From: Phytophthora quininea
Lineage: Eukaryota; Oomycota; Peronosporomycetes; Peronosporales; Peronosporaceae
DNA: 34,601 nucleotides
Direction of reading: 5' to 3'
NCBI GenBank assembly: GCA_011947345.1
Contig: JAAVTG010000410.1
Span: 1 to 34,601 of the forward strand
Positions 1 through 8,860 of the stretch are shown one piece after another. A model generated the notes under the pieces. It ran no database searches. It saw nothing but the letters and a program-made list of their open reading frames with translations, and was not told where the DNA came from. The translations under genes were made by a program, and so were the position numbers. The first letter of the stretch is position 1. The number at the start of each line of letters is the position of its first letter.

Positions 1-246
1 CGGTCAGGAAGCTTCACGAACGAACTGAAGCCCATGTACGCGAACTCGGCTCATGGCAGCAACGATAGATTAGTGGGTCTCGCTCCCGTACATATGCGCA
101 ACAGCTCCGGCGACCTGGCCGGAATGGGTAACGCGTACGCGATGGACCGTCGACCTAGTGGTAGCAACCGTTCTGTTGGCCGCCGACCAAGCCTCGAGCA
201 GGGATACACATCTCGCGATCGAGATTCGTTGGCTGTCGAGTTGTAG
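1..246 (+). CDS. 3' end of an unidentified protein (partial, enters from the left edge)
   Basis: The frame is open from the first base of the window and ends at a TAG at 244-246, giving at least 81 residues. The first ATG in this frame (34) is probably internal, because coding continues upstream of it. The peptide is hydrophilic and rich in Ser, Asn, Gly and Arg (for example MDRRPSGSNRSVGRRPSLEQ), as expected for a disordered C-terminal tail. No domain, signal peptide or membrane segment is visible. Arg-rich stretches such as RRPSL look like basophilic kinase sites, which is only suggestive. The identity of the parent gene lies outside the window. Coding status rests on the uninterrupted frame alone. 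Confidence 0.5.
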   Translation, partial: RSGSFTNELKPMYANSAHGSNDRLVGLAPVHMRNSSGDLAGMGNAYAMDRRPSGSNRSVGRRPSLEQGYTSRDRDSLAVEL

Positions 247-922
247 ACGTGAATGTGGCTACCAGACGTAGAGCGTTTGCCGACAAAGCCGAATTACCAC
301 AAAACACCAGAAAAATCAAGCAGCACGTCGAGGCAGGAGGAAACAAGGCGAGTGGAAGGTTGACGTCGACGGCAGCGTCCGCGACTGACGGGGCACAAGC
401 TCGCAGTTTTGGCGATAGCTTTCCCCTCATGGTGTATGATCCGTGAGCACGCCGAGTTCATCGCAGCCGAGCAAGTAAGGCGCAACAATTACGTGGAAGT
501 AAGTTTTCGGCGCTATATTTCAGCTCTCGGTAATAAAGATAACGTTTGATAAACGACGGGATCGTTGACCAAAGACAACGTTTTCAAAGACCTCGGCTGG
601 AGTCAACCTGCAGCTGTGGCAGACATGGAGCAGGATTCCTGGAGCACCCTTGACGTCCTACGAAGCTGGCAGTGAAATCAACTCGAACGCGGAAAACGAG
701 TTTGGAAAATAATAGTAAGTAGCAAATGGTCTTGGTGTAGATGACTTGTCTAGTTCTAATCCTTCCCCGAAATGAGCTCCATAGGCTTTGATCCCTCATC
801 CGCCCTCGTCCTGCGGTATCTGGGAAAGGAAGCGAGCGCACTAACGGTAAGCCAAACATTTTCAAAAGCAGTGTCATTGCCTCGCTATGCTTATCGTTCA
901 ACTGCCTCGAAGCGGAAGCTTC
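247..922. other. Intergenic region, no supported gene
   Basis: This stretch separates the incoming plus-strand gene from the converging minus-strand GyrI-like gene. Short open frames exist on both strands, but they overlap one another, lack recognisable domains and look random. It presumably holds the two 3' untranslated regions. Confidence 0.5.
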
Positions 923-1492
923 TTATGCAACAGGCTGCTGGATCTCCGTCACAAAGGACTTCTCGCTGGAGTCTTCTGGGTCCATCTTCAGGTAAACTTC
1001 TCGTGCTGGAGCGTTGGGATGGAGTCCTTTCGTGCCAATCCACTCGTACAGCATTTGGTAGACTGGTCCTAGATCGCTGTAGGAGCCGACGTGCACCGCC
1101 GAAACCACGCGAGGCATTGCCTGCAGCGTCCGAACGGAGATCGACGCCGCCTTGGCCTCTTCCTGGTCAACCTCAACCTCTGCAGCAATGGGGAGACACA
1201 CCTCTGCGTCGACATCCATCTCCTTGTACTCTTGGTCGTAGTAGATGGTCACACAGGGCCCCGCAATGGCGACGCCGCGAGCTCTCGAAAACGCCAACAC
1301 TTGGGCCCAGAGCTCTTTCTGAGCTCGGTAGTTAGCGATCACCGCACGTAGCGCTAGCACGCGCACTTCCGGTACAGATTTGACCGTAGGCGGACCGCCA
1401 GCAGCTTTCACCGCAGCGGCAGCCACAGCTTCACGGTCGGACATTCTGGGAGACAACAGATCGACGACTGAACCGTCGGCCATCAGGTGCAC
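923..1492 (-). CDS. GyrI-like / AraC-type effector-binding domain protein
   Basis: The intact frame encodes up to 189 residues. The C-terminal two thirds match the GyrI-like small-molecule-binding fold (the effector-binding domain of bacterial AraC/BmrR-type regulators): a PCVTIYYDQEYKEMDVDAEV segment at about residues 80-98, a VCLPIAAEVEV strand, and the hallmark HVGSYSDLGPVYQMLYEWI near residue 136, followed by GLHPNAPAREVYL. There is no DNA-binding domain, so this is a stand-alone binding module, probably cytosolic; no signal peptide is seen. ATG candidates in frame are at 1492, 1483 and 1444; the last still leaves the whole domain, so the true start is uncertain. It is divergent from the Nse4 gene with about 240 bp between them. 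The family is mostly bacterial, and its ligand here is unknown. Confidence 0.8.
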   Translation of the reverse strand: MHLMADGSVVDLLSPRMSDREAVAAAAVKAAGGPPTVKSVPEVRVLALRAVIANYRAQKELWAQVLAFSRARGVAIAGPCVTIYYDQEYKEMDVDAEVCLPIAAEVEVDQEEAKAASISVRTLQAMPRVVSAVHVGSYSDLGPVYQMLYEWIGTKGLHPNAPAREVYLKMDPEDSSEKSFVTEIQQPVA

Positions 1493-1624
1493 CCAACAGA
1501 TAACTAAGGGATCAATTATAGTGCGTCTTTATCAAGAAAAGCTGTCTGGAATCGACCGCAGACATCGATCCGCGGGACTGCCTCAGACAGCGCTCCATTC
1601 AACAGTATCTGTCATTCATGTTCA

Positions 1625-1641
1625 TCATTTCCCTCCATTTT
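1625..1641 (+). promoter_or_regulatory. Oomycete initiator plus flanking element upstream of the Nse4 gene
   Basis: TCATTTCCCTCCATTTT resembles the oomycete Inr/FPR core promoter consensus (GCTCATTYYNCAWTTT) with one extra base between the two halves. It lies about 95-110 bp before the ATG at 1735, a normal distance. Confidence 0.5.
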
Positions 1642-1734
1642 CAAAAGTGCCACCGAAACCGTACATTCTTGTAACAACGTCATGTTCATTACACCAATTT
1701 GTACCTGTAGCCAATTCCGCGCCAAAAAGCAAAA

Positions 1735-2929
1735 ATGAGCGGGAAGCGACGTGCCCGCGACTCGGACGGCGATGAGGAGCGCAAGCACGAGGACGGCCAC
1801 CGCCGCCAGGCGCCGCGCCGCAACCGCAAGGGCTTCCTGGAGGACTCGCAGCTGAGCGAGCGTGACCGCCGCCAGGTGCGCTACAAGGAGCGCGAGCTCA
1901 TGCAGAGCCTTAAAGAGAACGCGTCGGACCTGGCCAAGCTCTCGAGCGACACGTTTGATGCGCACACGCAGGAGCTGGACCAGATGTACGACGACGTGTG
2001 CTACCCACGAGAGGCCAATCTGGACGCGTCTAACCTGGACGAGCTCAATGTGGCGGTCGCCAAGCAGAGCCAAGCGCTCGGGTCGAGCGATCTCACCAAG
2101 GTATGTAGGGTCAATCGAATATATATTCGGATGTTATTATTTATTGTGTTTTTGTACAGTATGACACGGCGGACTTGATCCGCAAGAGCCAAGACGTGTG
2201 TCTGGCCGAGAGTCAAAACGGAGAGTTTGACTGGACGGCGCTGGGAGCTGCGGCCGGAGCGTGTTTCCGGTCTGTGCCAGAGATTAGTTTCCTTTTGGAC
2301 TAATGGACACGGAAGTGGTGCGCAAAGAGCGCAAGCGAGCGAGACGCGCCCAGGAAGATGTGGCAGCCACGGAGGCGCAGCCCACAGAGTACACCAACAA
2401 GGTCGGCGCAGTCTTGTTGCAAGGGAATAAGATGAGGGTGTTCAGTTTGATTTTTACAAGCAGAAAGACCGCAAGGACGCACAAGCACGACGGTTGGAAG
2501 TGCTGCAGTCGACGCTGACGAGACAAGCGCACCATCACTCTTTGTTTGATGTGGTAGTGAACCCCAAGAGCTTCACGCAGGTGGGTCGGCGCTTTATTGT
2601 AGCATTGTAGCATTGCTAACTAACTATTAATCTATGTAGACCATTGAAAACTTGTTTGACACGTCGTTCCTCGTCCGAACTCGACGATTGAGATTGGCGT
2701 CGAGAGTGACACGGGACTGCCGTACCTGAGTAAGTGCAACGATGTCTGTATGCCGTTCTTGAGTCAGCTGTGCTCATGCATTTCTTTGGTTTGCAGAGAA
2801 TAACGAGGGACAGAGTGAAAGGACTTGCCGCCGTCAACACAAAGCATCATTAGCATCACGCCCGACCAGTGGGCCCAGATTGCCAAGATGAGCGAGCACG
2901 AAGAGCCGCTTGTGGGCCACCGCTCGTAG
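1735..2929 (+). CDS. NSE4: Nse4 homologue (SMC5/6 complex kleisin subunit), five exons, frame damaged
   Basis: Nse4 is the kleisin that bridges the Smc5 and Smc6 heads in the nuclear SMC5/6 DNA-repair complex. Exon 1 (1735-2100) encodes a basic N terminus and the helical region RRQVRYKERELMQSLKENAS. Exon 2 starts at 2160 with YDTADLIRKSQDVCLAES and GEFDWTALGAAA. A later exon has the family C-terminal signature SLFDVVVNPKSFTQTIENLF, split by an intron, then IEIGVESDTGLPYL and ISITPDQWAQIAKMSEHEEP. Proposed introns are 2101-2159, about 2402-2460 (or 2463), 2581-2639 (with a CTAAC branch site) and about 2730-2796; most begin GT and end AG. Three frame breaks, near 2297, 2685 and 2825, each correspond to one missing base. 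Because the conserved signatures resume after each break, assembly error is more likely than true decay. The stop is TAG 2927-2929, converging on TG1 177 bp away. Confidence 0.85.
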
Positions 2930-3106
2930 CTGATCCAACCTGCACGCTGTCATGGTTTCCCCGCTCTCATCGAGTTGAATGAGTATTGTTATCTTCTTAT
3001 CCACTTGTGTTGTATTGAGCTCTAACCCGAATAGTTGTGTGGCTTCAAACATGTATTTGCGTTGATATGACGCAGAACCGCATCATGACACGTAAGATGC
3101 AGCTAT

Positions 3107-4866
3107 TTAGTTGATGACGTAGCACCCTTCCGTTTGCGTCGAGGGCTCGCTGGTTGGGGCATTTGTGCTGTCGTCTGCCACCAGATCTGACGTGTGGATC
3201 GAGGTGTCCGTAGTAGTGGACGTCGAACTGTCAACTGTGATCAGAACTGGAGTGTAGTTGCCGACTCCAGTCGTGGGTGTGTCGGAGTCGTCGGCGTACG
3301 GAGTAGTCGACGTGGTCTTGCCGGTCTGGTTCTGCTGGGTTGTATCCGTGTGGGTAGTGATGGAGCCACTGCCAGTCGACGAGACTGCAACGTCTTCGTC
3401 GATTCCGGTGCCCCGGAGACTATCCGTCGTTGACGAGGAAGTGCTCGTTGTGGTAGTACTAGTCGAGCCGGAGGGTAAAATACTGGTTGACCCAGTGGTT
3501 GAAGTACCAGTTGATCCGGTGGTGGACGTCCCTGTCGTCGAAGTAGAGCATGAAATGGACAGCCGAAGCAGCTCCTCCACATCCGAGTACGTCAGCCCCG
3601 TGCTCGTGACCGTGGATGCATCTGGCTTAGAAGTGGGGAACCACAAGAAGTCAGGGTGGTCTGACAAAGAGTCTCCGACCCACTCGCCACCGATGACTGT
3701 CTGGTTGGCGTCCAGCTCCAGCAAGTATGTGTAGGTGTCCAAGACGGTGTACATGTCAACCTTCCCAGTAGAAACAAGTGGCCCATCGGCGTAGGCCTCA
3801 ACTACCCAGCTAAAATCGAGCTCGACGTACGCGAGGAACACTGCGGCCGAGTTGAACGGATACGTCTCCGTACCAAAGTACTGCATCGAAGCTTCCTTCA
3901 TGTCGACGATCTCCATGGACTTCACAGAGTACGAACGCACAGGTTGGTTCCACACCTGAGCACCCGCCGTCACGTCCACGACGAACGACTGCTGGTATTT
4001 GCCCATGAGGTTGGCGACGGCCAAGTGGAAGAAACCTGCGCCCAAGTCACGTCGCGCAGCGCTGTGTAGCGGCCGTATTGGTCAACGTCGGCCGGGATGT
4101 CCGGCCCATTGAAACGCACACCAGTGAAGACTGTAGAGATAGAAGCGCCGTCGTACACGTCTGAGAGCAATGCCTTGATGTCCATGACGTGGAAGGTCTG
4201 GCCGTTCTTGACGACGTCGCACTGCGGCTCCGCTTCGAGGATGGCAGCAGGCGACCACGCGTGACAGATCCCGTACCAAGTCGGGATGCAGTAGCCGCTA
4301 GATTGCCCCGCACGCTTTGCACACACGCTGCCATCATTGAGGCTCGAACAGTCTGCGTCTTCTGAGCAGGCCGTGCCGCCAGAGTGCGAGTCGATGCCGT
4401 TGTCGGCGGAGACCTTGTTCATGAAGTCGGTCGGGTCGAAGCCGTAGGCGTTAGCGTACTTTTCGGCGGGGCTAGCTTCGCCCGCCTTCCACTGGACGTT
4501 GATGCTGTCCTGGTACGTAGGCCAGTAGCTGCCCGGCCACGGAGTCGTGGGGGCTTCACCTTGGGCATATTGTTCCTTGAGCGTATTGAAATCTGCTTCA
4601 AGGCTTTCGCCCAGATACGTCTCCAAGTCGCTGACGTCGGCATTCGCTGCGCCTTCCAGTCGGTATGGGACGTCTACGTTTGCCGGTACGCTGACCGTGT
4701 AGACCTCTTTGACCGGAGCACTTTGCGCCGGGTGGTTGCTGTCTAACGGCACATTGGGTGGCGTGTTGGTGACCGGGTTCGTCGACATGTCGGCCGCGTG
4801 AACCATCGAGCAAGTAGCAACAGCGACGGACGCGACAAGAGCGACGGAGCGCACGATCTTCACCAT
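3107..4866 (-). CDS. Transglutaminase elicitor TG1 (GP42/M81 family) with Ser/Thr-rich tail; one frameshift
   Basis: This secreted, calcium-dependent transglutaminase family of Phytophthora cross-links proteins in the wall or apoplast, and its Pep-13 segment is recognised by plants. The start at 4866 gives a clean signal peptide (MVKIVRSVALVASVAVATCS, residues 1-20, to about 24). Cysteine-rich segments precede CIPTWYGICHAWSPAAI, with the predicted nucleophile Cys201. FHLAVANLMGKYQQSFVVD holds the likely catalytic His and Asp, judged from the Cys-His-Asp order of the fold. VWNQPVRSYSV, at about residue 305, is the Pep-13 counterpart. The tail from about residue 440 is rich in STTGTSTTGST repeats and ends GCYVIN, with no GPI signal. 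One base is missing near 4060, between GRYT and GAGFF. With that corrected the protein is about 586 residues. An in-frame ATG at 5019 would bury the signal peptide. Confidence 0.88.
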
Positions 4867-4948
4867 GGCGGCAAGGTTGATGTTGACTCCGAGCGGGGAT
4901 GCTCGTGTGGCGAGTACTGTGGTGGTGGTAACTTTCCAACGCGGTGGA

Positions 4949-4964
4949 AAATTGGAGAATGAGC
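4949..4964 (-). promoter_or_regulatory. Core promoter (Inr+FPR) of TG1
   Basis: Read on the minus strand this is GCTCATTCTCCAATTT, a perfect fit to the oomycete consensus GCTCATTYYNCAWTTT. It lies 83 bp upstream of the TG1 ATG. It also shows that the longer frame starting at 5019 would begin upstream of the probable transcription start. Confidence 0.75.
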
Positions 4965-6030
4965 TTCCACCGAAGCGCAGGAGGCACCAGGACTGCGCTT
5001 CACGTCCCAGTTGATACATGCTATTCGAGGAAGGCTCCTAGTAACGCTTGCAGCCCTGTTGCTTCGCAGCTGGGTTCAGGTCGTAGCCACCGCATTTTTG
5101 CGATCAACCCCATGGTGCTGACTACAGCGGGGACAAGCGCCCAGCTCGAGGACGCAGCAGTAGTTTAAGCCACACATTTTGTGCTAGCGGCTCGCCATAG
5201 CGGTCGAAAGGCGATAGTCATCGAGCTCGTGCTTAAGTCTCCATTACGGTTGCTGCGACCGAGGAAGCTTGCACCCGCTGTTCGAGCGTTATTATTTTCG
5301 CTGGATTTATGCAGCTTGTAGATCACTTCCGCGGACTTTGAAGACGGGGTCCAAAGTGCTTGGTGCCCGCTTTAAACCGGCAGGACTCGATGGACTGCGC
5401 GCTACACGAATGAAATCATGGCTGAGCCGTGCTGAGCACGTCAATTATTCAGCAGGCTCAGGGCAGGCGTTGACCGATCACGGTTGAGGTCGTAGCATGG
5501 CATGAACGACACTTGTATGACCTTGTGGTTGCAGGGCTTTCAAGTCTGCCAGCAAAATCCATGAGCGTCAGCGAGATCCCTGTAAGGCAAGCTGCATCCA
5601 ATAACGTGCGAGTCGTTGTGGCAGGAAAGCGAGACCAGAGGGAGAGTACGACTTAATCTCCATCGATGCAGACGCCATATCGCTGACAGCTCCATACACA
5701 GAGGGGAGGATGGAGGTAAACGGTCATGGGCCAGGAAGAGAAGCCCTCGATTCTGTCCTCAGTGACGGTTCCAGCTTACCAGCAACTGGTTTGTGGCAAC
5801 TTGGGCTACGTAGGCCGCCTCCAAGGGAGGCTCAAGAGGCTCGGGGCCGTCGATAATCTCTTCGCTGGTCGCCTGGAGTAGGACTCAAAATCATAGTCCA
5901 ATCAGCCACACGACGCTGGCTAAGAAGAAGAAATAATAAGTGTCCAGCACCACATTTGGAGCTCTGGAAAGGGCGAGTGCGTAGTCTGCTCGGTCGAAGA
6001 CGGATCATTCAAGTTGTCTATACTTTAGTT
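4965..6030. other. Gene-poor interval with possible minus-strand coding relic
   Basis: No intact gene is supported. On the minus strand between about 5690 and 5880, a readable stretch containing EEIIDGPEPLEPPLEAAYVA followed by QVATNQLLVSW looks like former coding sequence. Weakly coherent peptides continue toward 5550, interrupted by stops. The family was not recognised. Because a retrotransposon remnant adjoins it, it may be part of older mobile DNA. Confidence 0.35.
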
Positions 6031-6039
6031 CTCCACAAC

Positions 6040-7560
6040 TGCGATGATAATCCCAACACGACTTATAAAGCGATGGCAAGGAATGATAAATCCCTATATT
6101 CTATACAATCGCATTAGTGTCGGAAAAGCGGGAGTGAGCATTGTACACAAAGGACTAGCGACGACACCGCGAGAAATGGACGGAATCGGAGTCGCTAATG
6201 TAGCAACAATAATTCGCCGTCAGCACCTACAGTAGCTGCAGCATTTTGTGGTGACCATCAGTTCCAACTCGGACAGCGGTGAGAACGTGGGTGTCGACCC
6301 CATGATGTACATAATCCGTCTGCGCTATGGTGGATTTGCTAGACCACGATCCAGTGACTTTCTCTTTCAAGACCCACCTCGACCAGCGGGTTGGAGAGCA
6401 ACAATGATGCCACTACGGTGACGTCGAACTCTGCACGATTGGGGGCATAATAAATTGGTCGCAACGACCGTCACTGCAAGTTAGCAGACTCAAACAAGTG
6501 CAATTTGCATTGTACAGTCCAATATGGTGGAATAAATCATCCAAATTCCATCTGTGGCCCTCCAGAGAGTTAACACAAACTTCGACGCCATTGGGGTCAG
6601 GTACCAGCAAGTTTGGCCGCTTGTGTCGTGCACTTGCGGAGAAAACCTTGGATTGTTTTGCCGATTTTCTGGACGAAAATCATGACTGGCCTTCACCGGA
6701 CGCGTTCTTCGCCAGAATATGTTCAACACTTCACCCGATACTCTGATCTGAAGTTGTTCTTACGGATATTTTTCGTCTCTACAGACAGTTGAGCAGAGTC
6801 ATGTCAAGAATTCTACCTCAATCTCATCCAGGAGAGATCCAAGCGGCAAATACAGCAAACACACCTCCAATTCACGGATTATCTGTGAGTAGTGCTAATA
6901 CTACTGCGCCAAGCGTACGATTATTCCCAAAACAACGGAAAAAGGACTGAGGTAAGCTGCTTGAACAAGCACCTGCGCTGGAGCACCATTTACTTGAGGA
7001 TTTGGGATGTCCACGGCGACGTGTTCATCAAACGCTGTCAAAAGTACTAGCACTGCGAGGACTGCTACTTCCGGTGGGTCATGATGTGATGTTACGACTA
7101 TATTGCGGTGATATTACCGCCGGCTCGAGCTATACTTCTTGAAATCACTGAACCCGACAATTCGGCAATGTGTACGCCCTGGGTGTCAAGCGATTGAAGC
7201 AGTACAGCATTGCTTCTTCAAGTGCACATCGCTTACATCGATGTGGGAACACGTGTACAAACCCTGGGGTCGGGCGTTCAGAACTTGATTGGCTTGGCGG
7301 CTTCTGGTCTTTCCCACAGCACAAGACCTGCGAACAAGTTGGCGAGAAAATCACAAGGTACTCCTTCTGTGGAGAGTACACACGGCAATCATCTTCCATA
7401 CATGGAGACTGTGAAATGACATTCTATTCAGTGAGGCCCCAACCGAAACGCCAAGCATTCCAGGAATGATGAGCTTCTTCAAAACACTGCCAATTTACCT
7501 ACCAACACCCAGCTCAACTCCATTACGACGAATCGGCGACAGTGTCGATAACACGTCAAT
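6040..7560 (+). mobile_element. Decayed non-LTR (LINE-type) retrotransposon remnant
   Basis: Fragments in several plus-strand frames fit the C-terminal part of a LINE-type reverse-transcriptase polyprotein. An early piece reads LIKRWQGMINPYILYNRISV and continues with GMG-like GIGVANVATIIRRQHLQ (about 6060-6235). A middle piece at about 6590-6670 reads FDAIGVRYQQVWPLVSCTCG. The best piece, at about 7168-7270, is a zinc-knuckle-like segment CVRPGCQAIEAVQHCFFKCT followed by SMWEHVYKPWGRAF, typical of the zf-RVT region, and a trailing LLLWRVHTAIIFHTWRL. Stops and shifts separate the pieces, so no product is made. Ends, target-site duplications and a poly-A tail were not identified; the relic may continue to about 7800. 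The family assignment rests on the overall pattern and no database comparison was possible. Confidence 0.6.
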
Positions 7561-7813
7561 TGGGCTTTGAACCGCCGAAAGACATAAATGCAATGCCTTT
7601 AAGAAGTCTGGACAACAACGATTGCTTGGCCTACAAAGAACGCATCTAAGCAGCAGCGAGCTCGACAGATATGCACCGAGGAATATCATCGCTAGCCCCC
7701 AGTGAGCAAGACGGATGTTGAAATTTTGAACGAGTGAAAACAGAAGTTCATTGACAGTAATGGAAGAGCGATGCACAAAGTTCGCAGCAAACTTATCTTG
7801 TAGAAGTGCTTGT

Positions 7814-8286
7814 CTAGTTCTTGGGTATTTGGTTCTTCACGATCTTGTAAAACTGCTCGTACAAGAGATACTGCTGGTAGTCCTGATTCGCCTTTAGCTT
7901 GGCGATGCCGCCGAAGAAGTTTCCACGCGCGATCGGTTGGAGATTGAAGGTCTTCCAGACATCCTCGGGTGTTTTTTCATCTTGTACCACACCTTGAAGG
8001 TATCGATGTGCTCCATGATCTTTGCGTCAGACTTCAGTGGCTTGCTTTTCAGCTTGATTTGGGCACCCAGCAATGCCTGGGTGATGCCGTTGACGCCACT
8101 CTCTTCATCGTCGACGTTGCCGGTCGCATCACTTGACGCTCTCAGGAAGTGCTTAGAAACTCCTGGTGGAGTGGGGTCCTCGTTCAAAATGTTGGTCTGG
8201 CCGACATAGTACTTGGTTGATTGTCCAGCGTCGAAGCTCGAGAGCAAAACAATCGCTGCAAGCAGCACAAGGTAGCCCAGACGCAT
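7814..8286 (-). pseudogene. RXLR-like secreted effector, frame broken by a one-base homopolymer deletion
   Basis: The start at 8286 gives a signal peptide (MRLGYLVLLAAIVLLSSFDA, cleavage near residue 20-24). At residues 45-49 is KHFLR, an RXLR motif with the first Arg replaced by His, and at 59-62 DDEE, the dEER-like acidic block, at the usual spacing. The downstream part, with MEHIDTFKVWYKMKK, resembles a WY-domain core. The open frame ends early, at 7894. A run of six A residues (minus strand, near 7973) shifts the frame; the other frame then continues with family-typical sequence to a TAG at 7814-7816, so the full protein would be about 157 residues. Such proteins are normally secreted and move into plant cells. 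The break may be true loss of function or a sequencing error, and the host target is unknown. Confidence 0.75.
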
Positions 8287-8860
8287 GATAATATCGTAGG
8301 CGAAGTTCTTGGTCCCTTGTGGCAGTCAGAAGGCTCAATTGCGAATGACTTAGCACTCTTCTGTCGATTCGCGACCGATCCCAAAAGCAAGCGCAACTGC
8401 TTTGAGATGGCTTTAAAAGTGATCAAGGCATCGACATTCTCGGCTTGGGAACCAATCGCGTGCATTAAAAGGGTTTACTGCAGCTGGTCGCGTTCGGGCG
8501 CGCTGAAAATCTTTATTTCGGCTCTACCTTCCGATTTATTCTCTAAAAGAATTGGTCTCGATTCTTGCACAGCATCGTGGGGTATCATTCAAAAGCAGTG
8601 TTTATCTGGCAACGGCTTTCATGCTACTGCTCAACAACACTGGGATTAAGATGGCATCGATGGCCACGAGGAAGACGCAACTGTTTCTCTGTGCGAAAAG
8701 CGCCGTGTTATTATTCCCATGCATTAAGATCTGCATCGTCCTAAGAAAAAAGCAAGTAGTGCCATACGTCGGCGGACATCGATAACGCAGCGGATGCAGT
8801 CGTAAGTAGCTCCGGCGGAGCTGTTGGTCGTCCGAGCACGTGTGTCGGTCGTGCAGATGC
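8287..8860. other. Intergenic: effector promoter and TG2 downstream region
   Basis: No gene is supported here. Short plus-strand frames (8221-8649 and 8552-8785) overlap the effector antisense or lack any recognisable feature. The left end holds the promoter of the RXLR-like gene. Confidence 0.5.
8336..8348 (-). promoter_or_regulatory. Possible initiator of the RXLR-like gene
   Basis: On the minus strand TCATTCGCAATTG approximates the oomycete Inr plus FPR core (one base shorter than consensus). It lies about 50 bp before the ATG. Confidence 0.4.

Noticed and set aside
4867..5019. N-terminal extension of TG1 from an in-frame ATG at 5019
   Set aside because: It precedes a perfect core promoter at 4949-4964 and would hide the signal peptide. 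The same reasoning rejects upstream ATGs of TG2 (12928), TG4 (17255) and TG7 (28544).
8221..8785. Plus-strand frames of 142 and 77 codons
   Set aside because: The first is antisense to the effector and the second has no features beyond chance hydrophobicity.
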